The translations under genes were made by a program, and so were the position numbers. Shown piece by piece: positions 48,768-59,028 of a stretch of 64,000 nt of DNA. The first letter of the stretch is position 1. Each line of letters begins with the position of its first letter. This DNA comes from JAABVD01 sp965204545. Lineage in GTDB: Bacteria > Verrucomicrobiota > Verrucomicrobiia > Opitutales > UBA2995. The notes beneath the pieces were generated by a model. That model was not told the DNA's origin and made no database searches. It saw nothing but the letters and a program-made list of their open reading frames with translations. The stretch is from assembly GCA_965204545.1 (NCBI GenBank), contig CBDBFA010000003.1, positions 868,001-932,000 on the forward strand, written 5' to 3'.

Positions 48768-51700
48768 TTATTCAGCGCCGGTAGTCTCGGTTTCCGGGTA
48801 GGCGGTGGAGACTGTGGGTCCCATGGCGGCTTCGTTTACAGCCCGGTTGCGGCTGTGGCGTGGCTCAACGGCCTTTTCTCCGCCGAAGGGGATGGACATG
48901 CGGAGGACGAGGGCCAGATCACTGAGACCGGTGCGGGTTTCGCGGGTGAGGCCTTCCAGTTCGAAGGTTGCGGGCAGGAGGCTGTCCGTAGAGGAAGTCT
49001 CTGCGGGCGTCCATCTCGTGCCGACACCGAACTCTTGGCCGTAGCCGCTGAAGCGGGCTCTGCTGTATGGCATCACCGTGCCAGGCAATCCGAACGGGGT
49101 CAGCATACCGGCGTAGCCGATTTCACCGTCCACGCGGACCTGAGTTTCCTGCCACATCGATCCGATCGGGTTCATGGCGTTGCCATTATCCCACAGGGAG
49201 GTGCTGCCGCCTCTGTCCTGTCCATAAGAACTTCCCAGAGAGGCTACCATGCCTTTGCGCTTTTCGCCTGGATCCCAGGTGACTTGCACGCCAATTCCGT
49301 AATCGGAGGCGTCGTTTTCGTGCAGCAACAGGGCACGTGCGCCGAGGGCCACGTCGAGACCTTGATCGGAATCGACCAATCCCGCGCGGAATCCAGCTTC
49401 AATACCTGCGCCTTCAATACCGTCGCCGCCATCGAAGCGTCCGCCGATTTCGGCCTTCCAGGAGAAGTCCTGTCCGGCTTCCATGGTGCTGTTGGACAAC
49501 CAGTCGACCATTACACGGGCGCGCTGAGCTTCCCCGGACACACCGGAGATGTCATCCGCTGCATCGGTGGAGAGTTCCGCCATGAAGGCGTCGGCGCTCA
49601 GGCCAAGCTCGTTGTTGTCCCGTCTGTTCAGGACCGACCGGACTCCACCTGCAAACATGCTGAAGTCGGCATCGAATTCGTGGGTTCTGTCCGGCTCGCT
49701 CACGTCCACGCTACCGCTTCCGAAGCCGAGGATGCCCCATACGCCCAGGTTCTGATTAGCCTGGAAGTAGACATAGGGGTGGAAGGTGCTCATGCTGCTA
49801 TCCAAGGAGCCGTCGACACCGTCGTCGGTGTAGTCCAGGTCTCCCCAGCTTTGCATCAGCGATACCCCTGCCAGGGTCTGGCCGTTGGCATAGAGGTCTA
49901 CACCGAGGTGGATCGCGTCGAGACCTCCATCGAAGTCCATACCGATATCTTCGACTTCTCCGTCAAAGCGCTGCAGATCTCCTTGGACCCACACGATGGG
50001 CGAGAACTTACCTTCGTCGCCATGCTCCATGGCCATTTCAAAGGCCACACCGGAGAAGCTCACGTCTTGTTCCGAATTCGGCGCCATGCTGTATCCGGAG
50101 GCGATGACGGATTCACCGGGACGAGCCGTGTTCACGAGCGCGCCCAGAGCGATGGCTTCTTCATAGGAGCCGGAGGTATGGCTTCTGCCATATCCCGTCG
50201 AGCCGGCAGTCAATCCGGTTCCCGGGGTGGTGGTAGCCATCGGCACGAAGCCGTTATCCAAGCCTGTGTATCCTTGTTGGTGACCTGTCATGGCCATGCC
50301 TGGGGACTCCATGTCGCTCCAGTGGCCGTAGGTCCTCTCGGAGTCGCGCCGCAGTGCGGACATGTTGCCCATGGACTCGCGGTAGCGCTCGAAACGGCCT
50401 TCTATGGCGTTTATGGCGCTGTCACCCATTGCGCCTGCGACCACTGCCAGAGCGGCTTGCAAGGTGCTGGAGAATTGTTCCGCGGTGCGGAATTGCTCGA
50501 ATTCAACCGTGGTCATGGTGAGATCGCCGGCGTTTACCTTATCTGGCAAAGACCCGAAACTCACGTCGATGGATTCACCGGGATCGTTCTCTTCGTCAGC
50601 CATTACCGAAACGGTAAAGGAGGCCTGATTTGAACCAGCGTTAAATGCCAGGGATCCGGGCACTCCGCTATAATCGGCGGCTGAGGCTCCACCTTGGTGG
50701 GTCACTGACAATGGTACCGACACTTGTCCGACCGCTGACGGGGAGATATTGGCGGTGACAGTGCCCCGCTCGCTTTCCCTGACTGTCTGACGAGCCGTGG
50801 CAAAGGTTACCGTATAGCCCTTGTCGATCAGGGATACCGCAGCGGTGGCCGGGTCGCCTGCCGAGACTCTGCTGGGCAGGTCGCCGAGGCCGAGCATGAC
50901 CATTTCGTCATCGACGTCATCATCGCTCGTGGCCGTGACGGTGATCGTCTGGCTCATATTGCCTGCGGAGAACATTACTTCCGAGGCGGACAGTTCAAAG
51001 TCTCCATTGGCCGGATCAGTGGTGATCGGGACAGTGACATCGCGGTTGGGATCCTGGTCGAGGTTCACCGTTACGGTAGCGGCTGCTCCGCCCTCCGTAG
51101 CCGAGTACTCGCTCGCGTCAAAGGAGACCACAACGGGAACCAGCCCGTCATCCACCAGGGTCACTGCGGCAGAGGTATTGGCCCCTGCGGTGACTCTGTC
51201 CGGCATATTGACGAGGCTCAAGTTGACCATATCGTCGTCAACGTCCGCATCCAGGGTGGCCATGACGGTGATCGTCTGGCTCATATTGCCTGCGGAGAAC
51301 ATCACTTCCATGGCGGAGATTTCGAAGTCTCCAGTCGCCGGAGTTGCGGCGATTCCGATGGTGACATCACGTTTGGGATCCGCGCTCAGGTTCACCGTTA
51401 CGGTGGCAGCGTCTCCGCCTTCCATTGCCGAATACTCGGCCGCGTCAAAGGAGACCGCCACAGGAACGAGTCCGTCGTCGGCCAGCGCTACCATGGAGGA
51501 GGTTATCGCGCCCGCCGAGACTCTGTCCGGCAAATCTCCGAGGCCCAGAGTGACCGATCCGTCATCCTGGTCCGCATCGAGAGTGGCCATGACGGTGACT
51601 TCCTGGCTCGTTTCATTTGCGGCAAACGTTACCTGGTTAGCGGACAGTTCAAAGGATCCACTCGCCGGATCAGTAGTGATCGGGATGGTGACACTACGTG

Positions 51701-54700
51701 CGGGCGCTTTGTCCAGGCTCACCATTACGGTGGCGGCTGCTCCGCCCTCCGTAGCCGTGTAGTTGGCTGCGCCGAAGGACACGGTTACCGGAACGAGCAT
51801 GTCGTCGGCCAGCGTCACCACGGTGGTGGCTTGCTCGCCCATGTTGACCCGTTCGAGACCTGACAAATCAAAGCCCAAGGTGACCATATCGTCGGTGATG
51901 TCATCATCCTCTACGGCCGTGATGGTAATATTTTGTCCCCTCTGGCCTACGGCAAAGGTCACTTCGCTTACGGACAGATCATAGGGTCCATCCGCCGGAT
52001 CCATGGTGATGGGGATGGTTATTTCACGGTCGGCACTCCTGTTCAGAAGCACAGCCAAGGAGACAGCATTGCCGCCCTCGGTAGCCGAGTAGGTGGCCGC
52101 GCCAAAGGAGACCGCCAGAGGAACGAGTCCGTCATCCACCAGTGAAACTGCGGTGGTGGCTTGATCGCCTGCCGTGACGTGCGCCGGCAAATCCCCGAGG
52201 CCCAATGTGACCATACCGTCCTCGGTGTCTTCATCGTAGCTGGCCGTGACGGTGATCGTCTGGCTCATGTCGCCTGCGGCAAACATCACTTCCATGGCGG
52301 ACAGTTCATAACTTCCATCCGATCCTTCCGCGGCAGTGGCGGTGATCGGGATCGTTATATCACGATCCGAGGCAGCGCTCAGGCTGACCGTCACGGTGGC
52401 GGCGTCTCCGCCCTCCATGGCCGATGCCTCGGCTTCGCCGAAGGCTACGGTCAGGGCTGCCTGGCCGTCATCTTCCAGCGTCACCGTGGCGGTGGCGGAC
52501 TGCTCGGCGGTAGAGCCAGCAGTGACACCCAAGGGCAATGTGCCGAGACCCAGAGTTACGGTCTCGCTATCGTTGTCATCGTCCAGGTTGGCCGTGACGG
52601 TGATCGGGGCCCATACTTCCGCTCCGGCAGTGGCGCCGGCGGGGAAGGTAACCATCATGGTGTCCACCGTGTAGTCTCCTTCATCAGCGTCCGAAGAGAC
52701 GGTGATGGGAAGGGTAATTTCACGGTCCAGGCTTGCAATTCCTTCACCCAGATCCAGTCCGACCGATACCGTGCCGGCGTCGCCTCCTTCAGCGGCGGTC
52801 GCGGTGGCCGGCATGAAATAGGCGACAAGCATCTCGTTGCGGTCGTCATCCACCAGGGTAACGGTGGTTTCCGCGTTATCGCCCGCAGTAACACCTTCAG
52901 GAAGAGCGTCACCCGGCATGGCTCCGAAAATCAACTTGACGGTGCCGTCAGCCGATTTGGGAACGTTATTGTCCACGGCGGTGACGGTTATCGACTTGGA
53001 GCCTTCGCCCGGGCCGAAGGTCACTGAATCGGCGGAGAGCATGAAGTCTTCAGGTGCCGCGCCATCCATGGGCCATCCGGAAACCGGAATCGTATACGTA
53101 TTCCTCGCGCCCGAGGGCAGCGGCGGAACCAGGTTGATCACCACCGTGGCGGCGTCGCCATCCTCCATGGCCTCATAAGTGGCCGCACCAAAGGATACGG
53201 TGGACTCCGTCGACTTGTTATCCACCAGGGTCACGCTCACGCTGGTGACCGTGGTCAGAGTACCCACAGTAGTGGCCGCGGTGACACCTTCCGGCATATC
53301 CTTTGCAGGCATGCCGAGTGTCAAGGTGAGCACTTGGTCCTCTATGTCGGCGTCGGGCTCGGCCATGACGGTGATGAGCGCGGAAGTGTCCTTTTCCTTC
53401 AGGGCCAACTTGTAATTTCTACCTGATCCGGTCACACCATCCAGGCTGAAGTTTTTGAGGTTATTGGTTTGGATGGGAATCATCACATCCCGATCCACAG
53501 CCGGACTGACAACGACCTCGATCGTGGCGCTGGATCCTCCTTCATGGGCGCCGAAAGAGGTGCCATTGATGAAGCCAACGGCCAGTGCATCGTGATCATC
53601 ATCTATGGTCACGGTGGTCGAGGTTGCCGTGGGGGCTGCCGTCCCTACAGAGACGCCGGCCGGCATCTTGCCAGCGGGGCCAAGGCCCAATACCACAATC
53701 TCGTTGGTGCCGTCATTCGCGTCGGCATTCTCGTTAGCTGTGAAAGTGATGGTCTTGTTTCCTTTGTCCCCTTTGTTAAAGGTCACTGACATGGCGGACA
53801 GGGAATAATCATCATCATCCGCAGTGCCGGTTCCGGCGGCAGGTGTGCTGTCGTCGACCGTAATGGGAATCGTCACATCCCGGTCCACTCCATCTTTTGG
53901 AAGGGCTGAACCATCCGAAAGAGTCAGATTGACCCTCACTTTGACATCCTTGCCCTCGTCAACTTCGTAGGCGTCCAGGTGGAAGCCCGCTACCAGCACC
54001 TGCCGATCATCATCGGTAAACGTCACCTTGTGGGTCCCATTTTCGCCGGCAATCAAATTGGTCGGCAATTGCCCGAATCCCAATTCGACAACCAAGTCAT
54101 CCGACTCCACGTCCATATCGGCGGTCGTGGTAATGGTGATCGTCTGAGTGGTTTCGCCTTCGCCGAAAATCACTCGGCGCGGCGGGGAGAGGATGAAGTC
54201 CCCCGACCCGGGCTTCATGGTAATGGGAACGGTCAATGACTCGCCCGTGGCCGGACCGGCGCTCAACGTGACCGTCACCGTGGCAGGGGTGCCTTCGACT
54301 ACTTCTTGGTTCGCGCTGAAGCTTATGGTGTTTTTGGCCACGCCGTCATCCACCAGGGTGACGGTGGCGGTGATCTGCGCGCCCGCGGTTCCACTGACGG
54401 TAGTATCATCCGAAGTAACCGTGCCAAAACCCAATGTTATGACCTCGGTAGTGGTATCGGTATCCTCTATAGCGGTGACGGTGATTGTTTTCCTGCTCTC
54501 GCCCGCCTTGAATTCGAGCTCTCCATCATTAGGCAGGGAGCTGGAAAATGCGTCAGCGTCAGTATCGGTGGGAAGTGAACCAGTGATCACAACCGTCACA
54601 TCCTCGTCCGACACCGGATCCAGGGTGACCGGAATGGTGGCGGTGGCGCCACCCTCAATGGCCGTGTAGGCGGCCCCGCCGAAGGACAGGGTCGGAACCG

Positions 54701-57362
54701 TGGTGGAGCCGGGCTCCGTCAGGGTAACCGTGGTGCTCGACGGCTGGCCCGCTCTTGCGTTGATCGGCATAGCGCCAAGGCCAAAGACAACCTTATCGTT
54801 TGTGTCGTTGTCATCGGCGTTGGCCTGGACGGTGATCGTGGCCGTGCTGATTCCCGAGGTTATGGTCACTGCATTCTTGAAGTTGGCGGGTGCGGTAATT
54901 TCAAAGTTGCCATCCTTAACAGGAGCGGGATTGACGGTGATCGGGATCGTTAGGTCCGCAGTCGGCGCCGTTCCCGATATGGTAACGGTCAGGTCCTGCG
55001 TGGCTCCCGCGGCGAGGTTGCCACCTCCGGTAATGGTTACAACGCTCAGGCCGTCATCAACCAGTGTCACGATGGTGGTGGCTTGTCCGCCGTTAGTGGT
55101 GACGGGGGCGGTAGCGTCCGTCAAAGTGACGGCTTCTCCACCCACCGTAACCGCGCCAAAACTCAATGTCACCGAATCGACCGCGGTATCGTCATCTTGT
55201 GCTGCCGTGACGGTGACGGTCTTCCTCTGCTCACCCGCGGCAAAAACCACTTCCCTGGTGGACAGGAGAAAGTCCCCGCCGGTGGCGGGAGCGGTGGTAA
55301 GGGGAACCACCACTGTTTCATCCGACGCCGGGGACAAGGTGATTTCCACAGTGGCGGCGTCGCCATTCTCGATTGCGGGGTAGCCGGCCGCGCCAAAGGA
55401 CAGGATGGGCCGGGTGGCATCTCTAACCGCAACCTTGGCGGTCCTCGTGGCTGCAGCACCCAGTTTGACGTTCCCCGGCAGACCGCCAAAGCCAAACGTG
55501 ACTGTTTGGTCCGTGGTGTTTTGATCAGCTTTGGGGGCAATGGTGAACGTGGCGGAACCAGTGGAGTCAATGGACACCCTCCTATTAGCAAGGCCGGTAA
55601 GGGTAAAGTCTCCGGAGCCGGGGCTGACCGTAATCGGAATATTCACCGTAGCGGGGGACACCGGCGCCGGGTTCAGGGTGACGGTCACGGTCGAGGTGGT
55701 GGTTACATCTGATTCGTTGATGACGGCAGGAGCCGCGGCAATGGTTACGGTCTGTTTCCTGTCATCATTAATCGTCACCGTGGTGGTAGTCTGAGCGCCG
55801 GTGAGGGTGGCTTGAGCGTCATCCGAAACCAAGTTACTCAGGGTCAATGTGACGGTCTCGTTATCGAGGTCGGCATCGGCCTTAGAGGTGACGGTGACCG
55901 TCTTTCTGCGCTCGCCCGCGGCAAATTTCAACTCGATGCCGGCTGCGGGTGGGGCTTTGCCATTCAGCTGATAGTCGCCATCGGCCGCAGTGGTGCCGGC
56001 GATAGTGGGAGTAAGGGTAACCGTTACATCCTCGTCCGAGGGCGGGTTGAGGGTGACCCCCACCGTGCGGGTACCGCCCTCACTTATCGGAGCTTGGGTG
56101 GCGCTATCAAAGAATACCATGGTTGGGTCAGGGAGATCCTCATCCTGCAAGGTTACCACGGTGGACGAATTCTTGCCCACTCTGTAGCTACCCGGTGGCA
56201 GATTGGTAATGCGAAAGGTAATCTTTTCGCTAGTCATGTCATCATCTTCCAGGGCGCTGACCGTGAACGTCGTGCTACCTCCGGTACCAACGGTCACCGA
56301 GTTACCGGTAATGGTATGGGAAAAGTCCGGGTTCTGCCGTGCAGGAGCAGGACTGACGGAAATCCCGATTGCCACATCCCCAGCCGGCGCGGGCGAAACG
56401 TTGACAGTCACGGTAACGGGCGTAGGCGAGGCGTTCTCCACGGCGGTGAACTTGTTCGCGTCAAATTGTACGACCCGAAAGTTGTCATCTGTCAGGGTCA
56501 CCTCGGCGGTTGCCCGGTCCTCGGCCCGGACGGAGACGCCAAACGGCATCTGCGGCGTGTTAAAGCCTAATTCCACACTGTCGACAGTGAGGTCGTCGTC
56601 GTCGTTGGCCTTTACGGTGATGGTCTGCCTGCTCTGGCCAGCAGGAAAGACCACTTCATTGGCGGATAGTGTAAAGTCAGCAGCTAGTGTGCCTTCGGTA
56701 GAATCCGGAGTGGCCGTGATCGGAATCCTCAAGTCCCGGTCGGTGGCGGAGTCCAGCGTGATCGGCACCGTGACAGCGCCGCCATTCTCTCTTGCTACGA
56801 AGGGGCCCCGGCCAAAGGAAATGTTCAAAGCTTTCAGGTCGTCATCCCAAAGCGTAACCCTGGCGCTGGAGGGGGTCCCCACGGAGACACCCGCCGGCCG
56901 CGCGCCGAAGCTCAAGGTCACGGTCTGGTTGTTGAGGTCCTTATCGTCGTTGGTGGCGGTGACCGCGATGGTCCTGTGTTGCTCGCCTACGTCAAAATCC
57001 ACAGTGCTGAAGGCTACGGAATAGGGACCGGTTGCAGGAGAGGTGTTGAGGGGAATGGACACCGCCCGGTCGGCCGGCTGGTCCAGACTGATCATCACCT
57101 GGGCATCGGCGCCATTCTCGATGGCCGTGTAGGAATCTGCGCCAAAGGACACGGTCAAAGCCGCCGGCCCTTCGTCATCCTGAGCCAACGTGGTGTTAGG
57201 GGTGAACAAGAGCGACAGAGTCGCGAAGGCGGAAAACACGGCCAGGAATGCGCCGTTGCTTCCGGATTGCTTTTTCGGACCGCTACCGGGAAGCACGCGA
57301 GCCAAGCCTTTGGCCAGAGAGCTCAAACCCGAGCGCCAAACATTGGTTTTTTCTGTAATCAT
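48768..57362 (-). CDS. Giant Calx-beta repeat surface protein with C-terminal autotransporter-like barrel
   Basis: 2,864 residues from ATG 57362 (MITEKTNVWRSG), which has AAGGAG eight bases upstream; an ATG nine codons earlier lacks one. A long signal segment ends near FTPNTTLAQDD. Nineteen Calx-beta-like repeats of about 117 residues follow, each with an (A/V)SF(G/D)A..Y.A.E(G/N)G opening, an acidic (D/E)DD middle and an LGLG(D/x)LP stretch; such repeats bind calcium. The last 580 residues are rich in alternating aromatic/glycine strands (VWVQGDLQRF, GVWGILGFGSG, LALVLRMSIPFG), as in type V autotransporter barrels. A 38-residue hydrophilic tail follows the final strand, which is unusual. It is probably a calcium-stiffened adhesin at the outer membrane. 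Confidence 0.8.
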   Translation of the reverse strand: MITEKTNVWRSGLSSLAKGLARVLPGSGPKKQSGSNGAFLAVFSAFATLSLLFTPNTTLAQDDEGPAALTVSFGADSYTAIENGADAQVMISLDQPADRAVSIPLNTSPATGPYSVAFSTVDFDVGEQHRTIAVTATNDDKDLNNQTVTLSFGARPAGVSVGTPSSARVTLWDDDLKALNISFGRGPFVARENGGAVTVPITLDSATDRDLRIPITATPDSTEGTLAADFTLSANEVVFPAGQSRQTITVKANDDDDLTVDSVELGFNTPQMPFGVSVRAEDRATAEVTLTDDNFRVVQFDANKFTAVENASPTPVTVTVNVSPAPAGDVAIGISVSPAPARQNPDFSHTITGNSVTVGTGGSTTFTVSALEDDDMTSEKITFRITNLPPGSYRVGKNSSTVVTLQDEDLPDPTMVFFDSATQAPISEGGTRTVGVTLNPPSDEDVTVTLTPTIAGTTAADGDYQLNGKAPPAAGIELKFAAGERRKTVTVTSKADADLDNETVTLTLSNLVSDDAQATLTGAQTTTTVTINDDRKQTVTIAAAPAVINESDVTTTSTVTVTLNPAPVSPATVNIPITVSPGSGDFTLTGLANRRVSIDSTGSATFTIAPKADQNTTDQTVTFGFGGLPGNVKLGAAATRTAKVAVRDATRPILSFGAAGYPAIENGDAATVEITLSPASDETVVVPLTTAPATGGDFLLSTREVVFAAGEQRKTVTVTAAQDDDTAVDSVTLSFGAVTVGGEAVTLTDATAPVTTNGGQATTIVTLVDDGLSVVTITGGGNLAAGATQDLTVTISGTAPTADLTIPITVNPAPVKDGNFEITAPANFKNAVTITSGISTATITVQANADDNDTNDKVVFGLGAMPINARAGQPSSTTVTLTEPGSTTVPTLSFGGAAYTAIEGGATATIPVTLDPVSDEDVTVVITGSLPTDTDADAFSSSLPNDGELEFKAGESRKTITVTAIEDTDTTTEVITLGFGTVTSDDTTVSGTAGAQITATVTLVDDGVAKNTISFSANQEVVEGTPATVTVTLSAGPATGESLTVPITMKPGSGDFILSPPRRVIFGEGETTQTITITTTADMDVESDDLVVELGFGQLPTNLIAGENGTHKVTFTDDDRQVLVAGFHLDAYEVDEGKDVKVRVNLTLSDGSALPKDGVDRDVTIPITVDDSTPAAGTGTADDDDYSLSAMSVTFNKGDKGNKTITFTANENADANDGTNEIVVLGLGPAGKMPAGVSVGTAAPTATSTTVTIDDDHDALAVGFINGTSFGAHEGGSSATIEVVVSPAVDRDVMIPIQTNNLKNFSLDGVTGSGRNYKLALKEKDTSALITVMAEPDADIEDQVLTLTLGMPAKDMPEGVTAATTVGTLTTVTSVSVTLVDNKSTESTVSFGAATYEAMEDGDAATVVINLVPPLPSGARNTYTIPVSGWPMDGAAPEDFMLSADSVTFGPGEGSKSITVTAVDNNVPKSADGTVKLIFGAMPGDALPEGVTAGDNAETTVTLVDDDRNEMLVAYFMPATATAAEGGDAGTVSVGLDLGEGIASLDREITLPITVSSDADEGDYTVDTMMVTFPAGATAGAEVWAPITVTANLDDDNDSETVTLGLGTLPLGVTAGSTAEQSATATVTLEDDGQAALTVAFGEAEASAMEGGDAATVTVSLSAASDRDITIPITATAAEGSDGSYELSAMEVMFAAGDMSQTITVTASYDEDTEDGMVTLGLGDLPAHVTAGDQATTAVSLVDDGLVPLAVSFGAATYSATEGGNAVSLAVLLNRSADREITIPITMDPADGPYDLSVSEVTFAVGQRGQNITITAVEDDDITDDMVTLGFDLSGLERVNMGEQATTVVTLADDMLVPVTVSFGAANYTATEGGAAATVMVSLDKAPARSVTIPITTDPASGSFELSANQVTFAANETSQEVTVMATLDADQDDGSVTLGLGDLPDRVSAGAITSSMVALADDGLVPVAVSFDAAEYSAMEGGDAATVTVNLSADPKRDVTIGIAATPATGDFEISAMEVMFSAGNMSQTITVMATLDADVDDDMVNLSLVNMPDRVTAGANTSAAVTLVDDGLVPVVVSFDASEYSATEGGAAATVTVNLDQDPNRDVTVPITTDPANGDFELSASEVMFSAGNMSQTITVTATSDDDVDDEMVMLGLGDLPSRVSAGDPATAAVSLIDKGYTVTFATARQTVRESERGTVTANISPSAVGQVSVPLSVTHQGGASAADYSGVPGSLAFNAGSNQASFTVSVMADEENDPGESIDVSFGSLPDKVNAGDLTMTTVEFEQFRTAEQFSSTLQAALAVVAGAMGDSAINAIEGRFERYRESMGNMSALRRDSERTYGHWSDMESPGMAMTGHQQGYTGLDNGFVPMATTTPGTGLTAGSTGYGRSHTSGSYEEAIALGALVNTARPGESVIASGYSMAPNSEQDVSFSGVAFEMAMEHGDEGKFSPIVWVQGDLQRFDGEVEDIGMDFDGGLDAIHLGVDLYANGQTLAGVSLMQSWGDLDYTDDGVDGSLDSSMSTFHPYVYFQANQNLGVWGILGFGSGSVDVSEPDRTHEFDADFSMFAGGVRSVLNRRDNNELGLSADAFMAELSTDAADDISGVSGEAQRARVMVDWLSNSTMEAGQDFSWKAEIGGRFDGGDGIEGAGIEAGFRAGLVDSDQGLDVALGARALLLHENDASDYGIGVQVTWDPGEKRKGMVASLGSSYGQDRGGSTSLWDNGNAMNPIGSMWQETQVRVDGEIGYAGMLTPFGLPGTVMPYSRARFSGYGQEFGVGTRWTPAETSSTDSLLPATFELEGLTRETRTGLSDLALVLRMSIPFGGEKAVEPRHSRNRAVNEAAMGPTVSTAYPETETTGAE

Positions 57363-57429
57363 TATGGAGTCTCCTTCTATTTGATTCATTGGTAGAGGTA
57401 AAATTAGGCGATAATTAGATGATGAATGG

Positions 57430-57457
57430 GGTAGCTAGTCACAGGTGTCAAGCTACC
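57430..57457. promoter_or_regulatory. Operator-like inverted repeat upstream of the Calx-beta gene
   Basis: GGTAGCT and AGCTACC are separated by 14 bp, about 70 bp before the start codon, and a further TAGCTACCC half-site lies at 57485-57492. A TTGAC hexamer overlaps the region on the minus strand. This could be a regulator site or a stem in the leader; there is no direct evidence for either. Confidence 0.35.
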
Positions 57458-58318
57458 GTCAAGTAAAAAAGTGATATTATTCATAGCTACCCGGATCGAC
57501 TGGCCAAATAAAAGCGAGGCCCATCGGGGTGGGCGGTTGAAAGCATTTCAAGAGGTGGTAAGAGAGTCTTTGAAAAGGTCTTCAAGGACCTATTTTGGTT
57601 GAGGAGCATTATGATGGGCTCATCGGCCGAATGTCCAGATCTAAATCCAAGTTTGTAAAGATTTTACGGTAAACTTAGGGCGATGGATTCAAGTTTCAAG
57701 CCTTATTCTGGGTAAAAGGGAGATTTTTTGGAAATGGGAGAAAAAACCACAGAGAGCACAGAGAACACAGAGGGGGGGGAGAGGGGGGAGAAAGGAAGAA
57801 GTAAGAAGTAAGAAGGAAGAAGGAAGAAGGATGAAAGAGAGAAACCACGGATTACACGGATGGGGGTTTGGAAATGAATCTCGCAAAGGGGCGCCAAGGG
57901 GCGCATCCGCCTTCGCCCAGTGGGACTACGGCGTGACAGGGAATGCGCAAGAGGTGGAATGGGTGTTGAAATGCGGAGGGGTGAAGCAAGAATGATGCCA
58001 AAGGCGCGCTGGGGCGCGCGGGGCGCGCCGAGAAGGGAAGAGGGAAGAGGGAAGAGGGAAGAGTGAAGAGGGAAGAGGAAAGAGTGAAGAGTGAAGAGGG
58101 AAGAGGGATGAAGGGGGAGAGAGAGATTGGAGGGGTGTATATTAATATAGACGTGTGAGGGGGGTTTTTCCGCTAAGGAAAAATGAAATCGTGGGGGGAA
58201 AGAGGCGCTGACGCGCCAAGGGGAAAGAGGAAAGAGGGAAGAAAACTACTCAGGACCTCATTGAGGATTCGTATCCGGCGTCTACCTGCGCCGAGCTGGT
58301 TGCGATGACTTTTGAATA

Positions 58319-58519
58319 CCCACGGTCGGCGGGTATTTTTTCGGAACGCTGTTCTTAAGTCCTCAAAAAATGGGAGTTCTTACCTATTGAATGATAAAGA
58401 TTCAAAAGCGGCGCTGCGAAGACGCAGTCCCCCTACCAATAAATTCAAGCGTGGTAGGGCAAGAGCATCCCTGCTCTGCCGTTCGTCGTTGTCAGCCAAA
58501 AAACCATCTGAGTAGTTAC
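58319..58519 (-). repeat. Family C 201-bp repeat, copy 2
   Basis: Reverse complement of 37957-38157 with two mismatches by eye (CTGACAACGACG for CTGACCACGACG; GTCTTCGCAG for GTCTTGGCAG). Flanks differ from copy 1, which defines the unit ends. Confidence 0.85.
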
Positions 58520-58596
58520 GAAGGATGAAGGATGGGAAGGCGCGGTTTATTTTCGATCACGATATTGAGAAATCTCTGTGAAAGGTCCGGAAGGGG

Positions 58597-59028
58597 TCAG
58601 GTAGCTAAAGAAAAGGAGCCATCGGGGCCATTGTAGACGAACATGCAGCCAGCCAGCACATCCCTTCCAACCAGTGCAATCAGCCCTAAAGACTCAAGAT
58701 TCGTTCCATAAGCTATTGTTGCATCCCAACTTTTCAGGCCTTCAAAAATCAATTGGGCGGCAAATATTGGAACAACCTCGTTCGAATGAGTGGCTGAAGC
58801 CACTGGTCCGGTGCCGACAATGCGTAATCCGGCTTTTTGAGCCGCTTTTTGGTCAATGCAAGTTACAGTTGCACCTGTGTCTATCAATGCCCATCCAAGT
58901 ACCGGATCCGATGGAGGCGCGCTTTCATCAATAATTGATGGGGGTTCCAGGGGGAACAGGGTTGCCCTCAATAGCGGCCCTGAATCCCTATTTGAGGGGC
59001 TTCCAAAGCGCGCGTTAAGAATTGACAA
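58597..59028 (-). CDS. Retropepsin-like aspartic protease domain protein
   Basis: 143 residues. GWALIDTGATVTCIDQKAAQ near residues 46-65 has the DTG(A/S) catalytic motif of the single-domain retroviral-type aspartic proteases found in bacteria. SLGLIALVGRDVLAGCMFVYNG near the end matches the second conserved stretch (hydrophobic-GRD-x-L). Such proteins act as dimers; no target is known. The frame starts at a TTG that overlaps the last 14 bases of the upstream gene, so translation is probably coupled. No signal peptide is visible. Confidence 0.75.
   Translation of the reverse strand: MSILNARFGSPSNRDSGPLLRATLFPLEPPSIIDESAPPSDPVLGWALIDTGATVTCIDQKAAQKAGLRIVGTGPVASATHSNEVVPIFAAQLIFEGLKSWDATIAYGTNLESLGLIALVGRDVLAGCMFVYNGPDGSFSLAT

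Larger units (their letters stand above)
57390..58596. other. 1.2-kb intergenic region upstream of the Calx-beta gene
   Basis: The first 300 bp (to about 57,700) are non-repetitive and A/T-richer and should hold the promoter of the giant gene. Then come AACCACAGAGAGCACAGAG, purine tracts (AAGAAGTAAGAAGTAAG; GAAGAGGGAAGAGGGAAGAG), CCACGGATTACACGGATGG, GCGCGCTGGGGCGCGC hairpins, a stretch with ATATTAATATAGACGTG, and family C copy 2. No convincing gene was seen. Confidence 0.7.

Noticed and set aside
48855..50633. 592-residue plus-strand frame inside the Calx-beta gene, and several others up to 57,395
   Set aside because: They are antisense to a repeat-rich, compositionally biased gene, have no family motifs, and are expected shadows of GC-rich repeats.
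57663..57720. A second promoter or small RNA in the 57.7-kb region
   Set aside because: Only weak hexamer-like matches; nothing distinguishes them from background.
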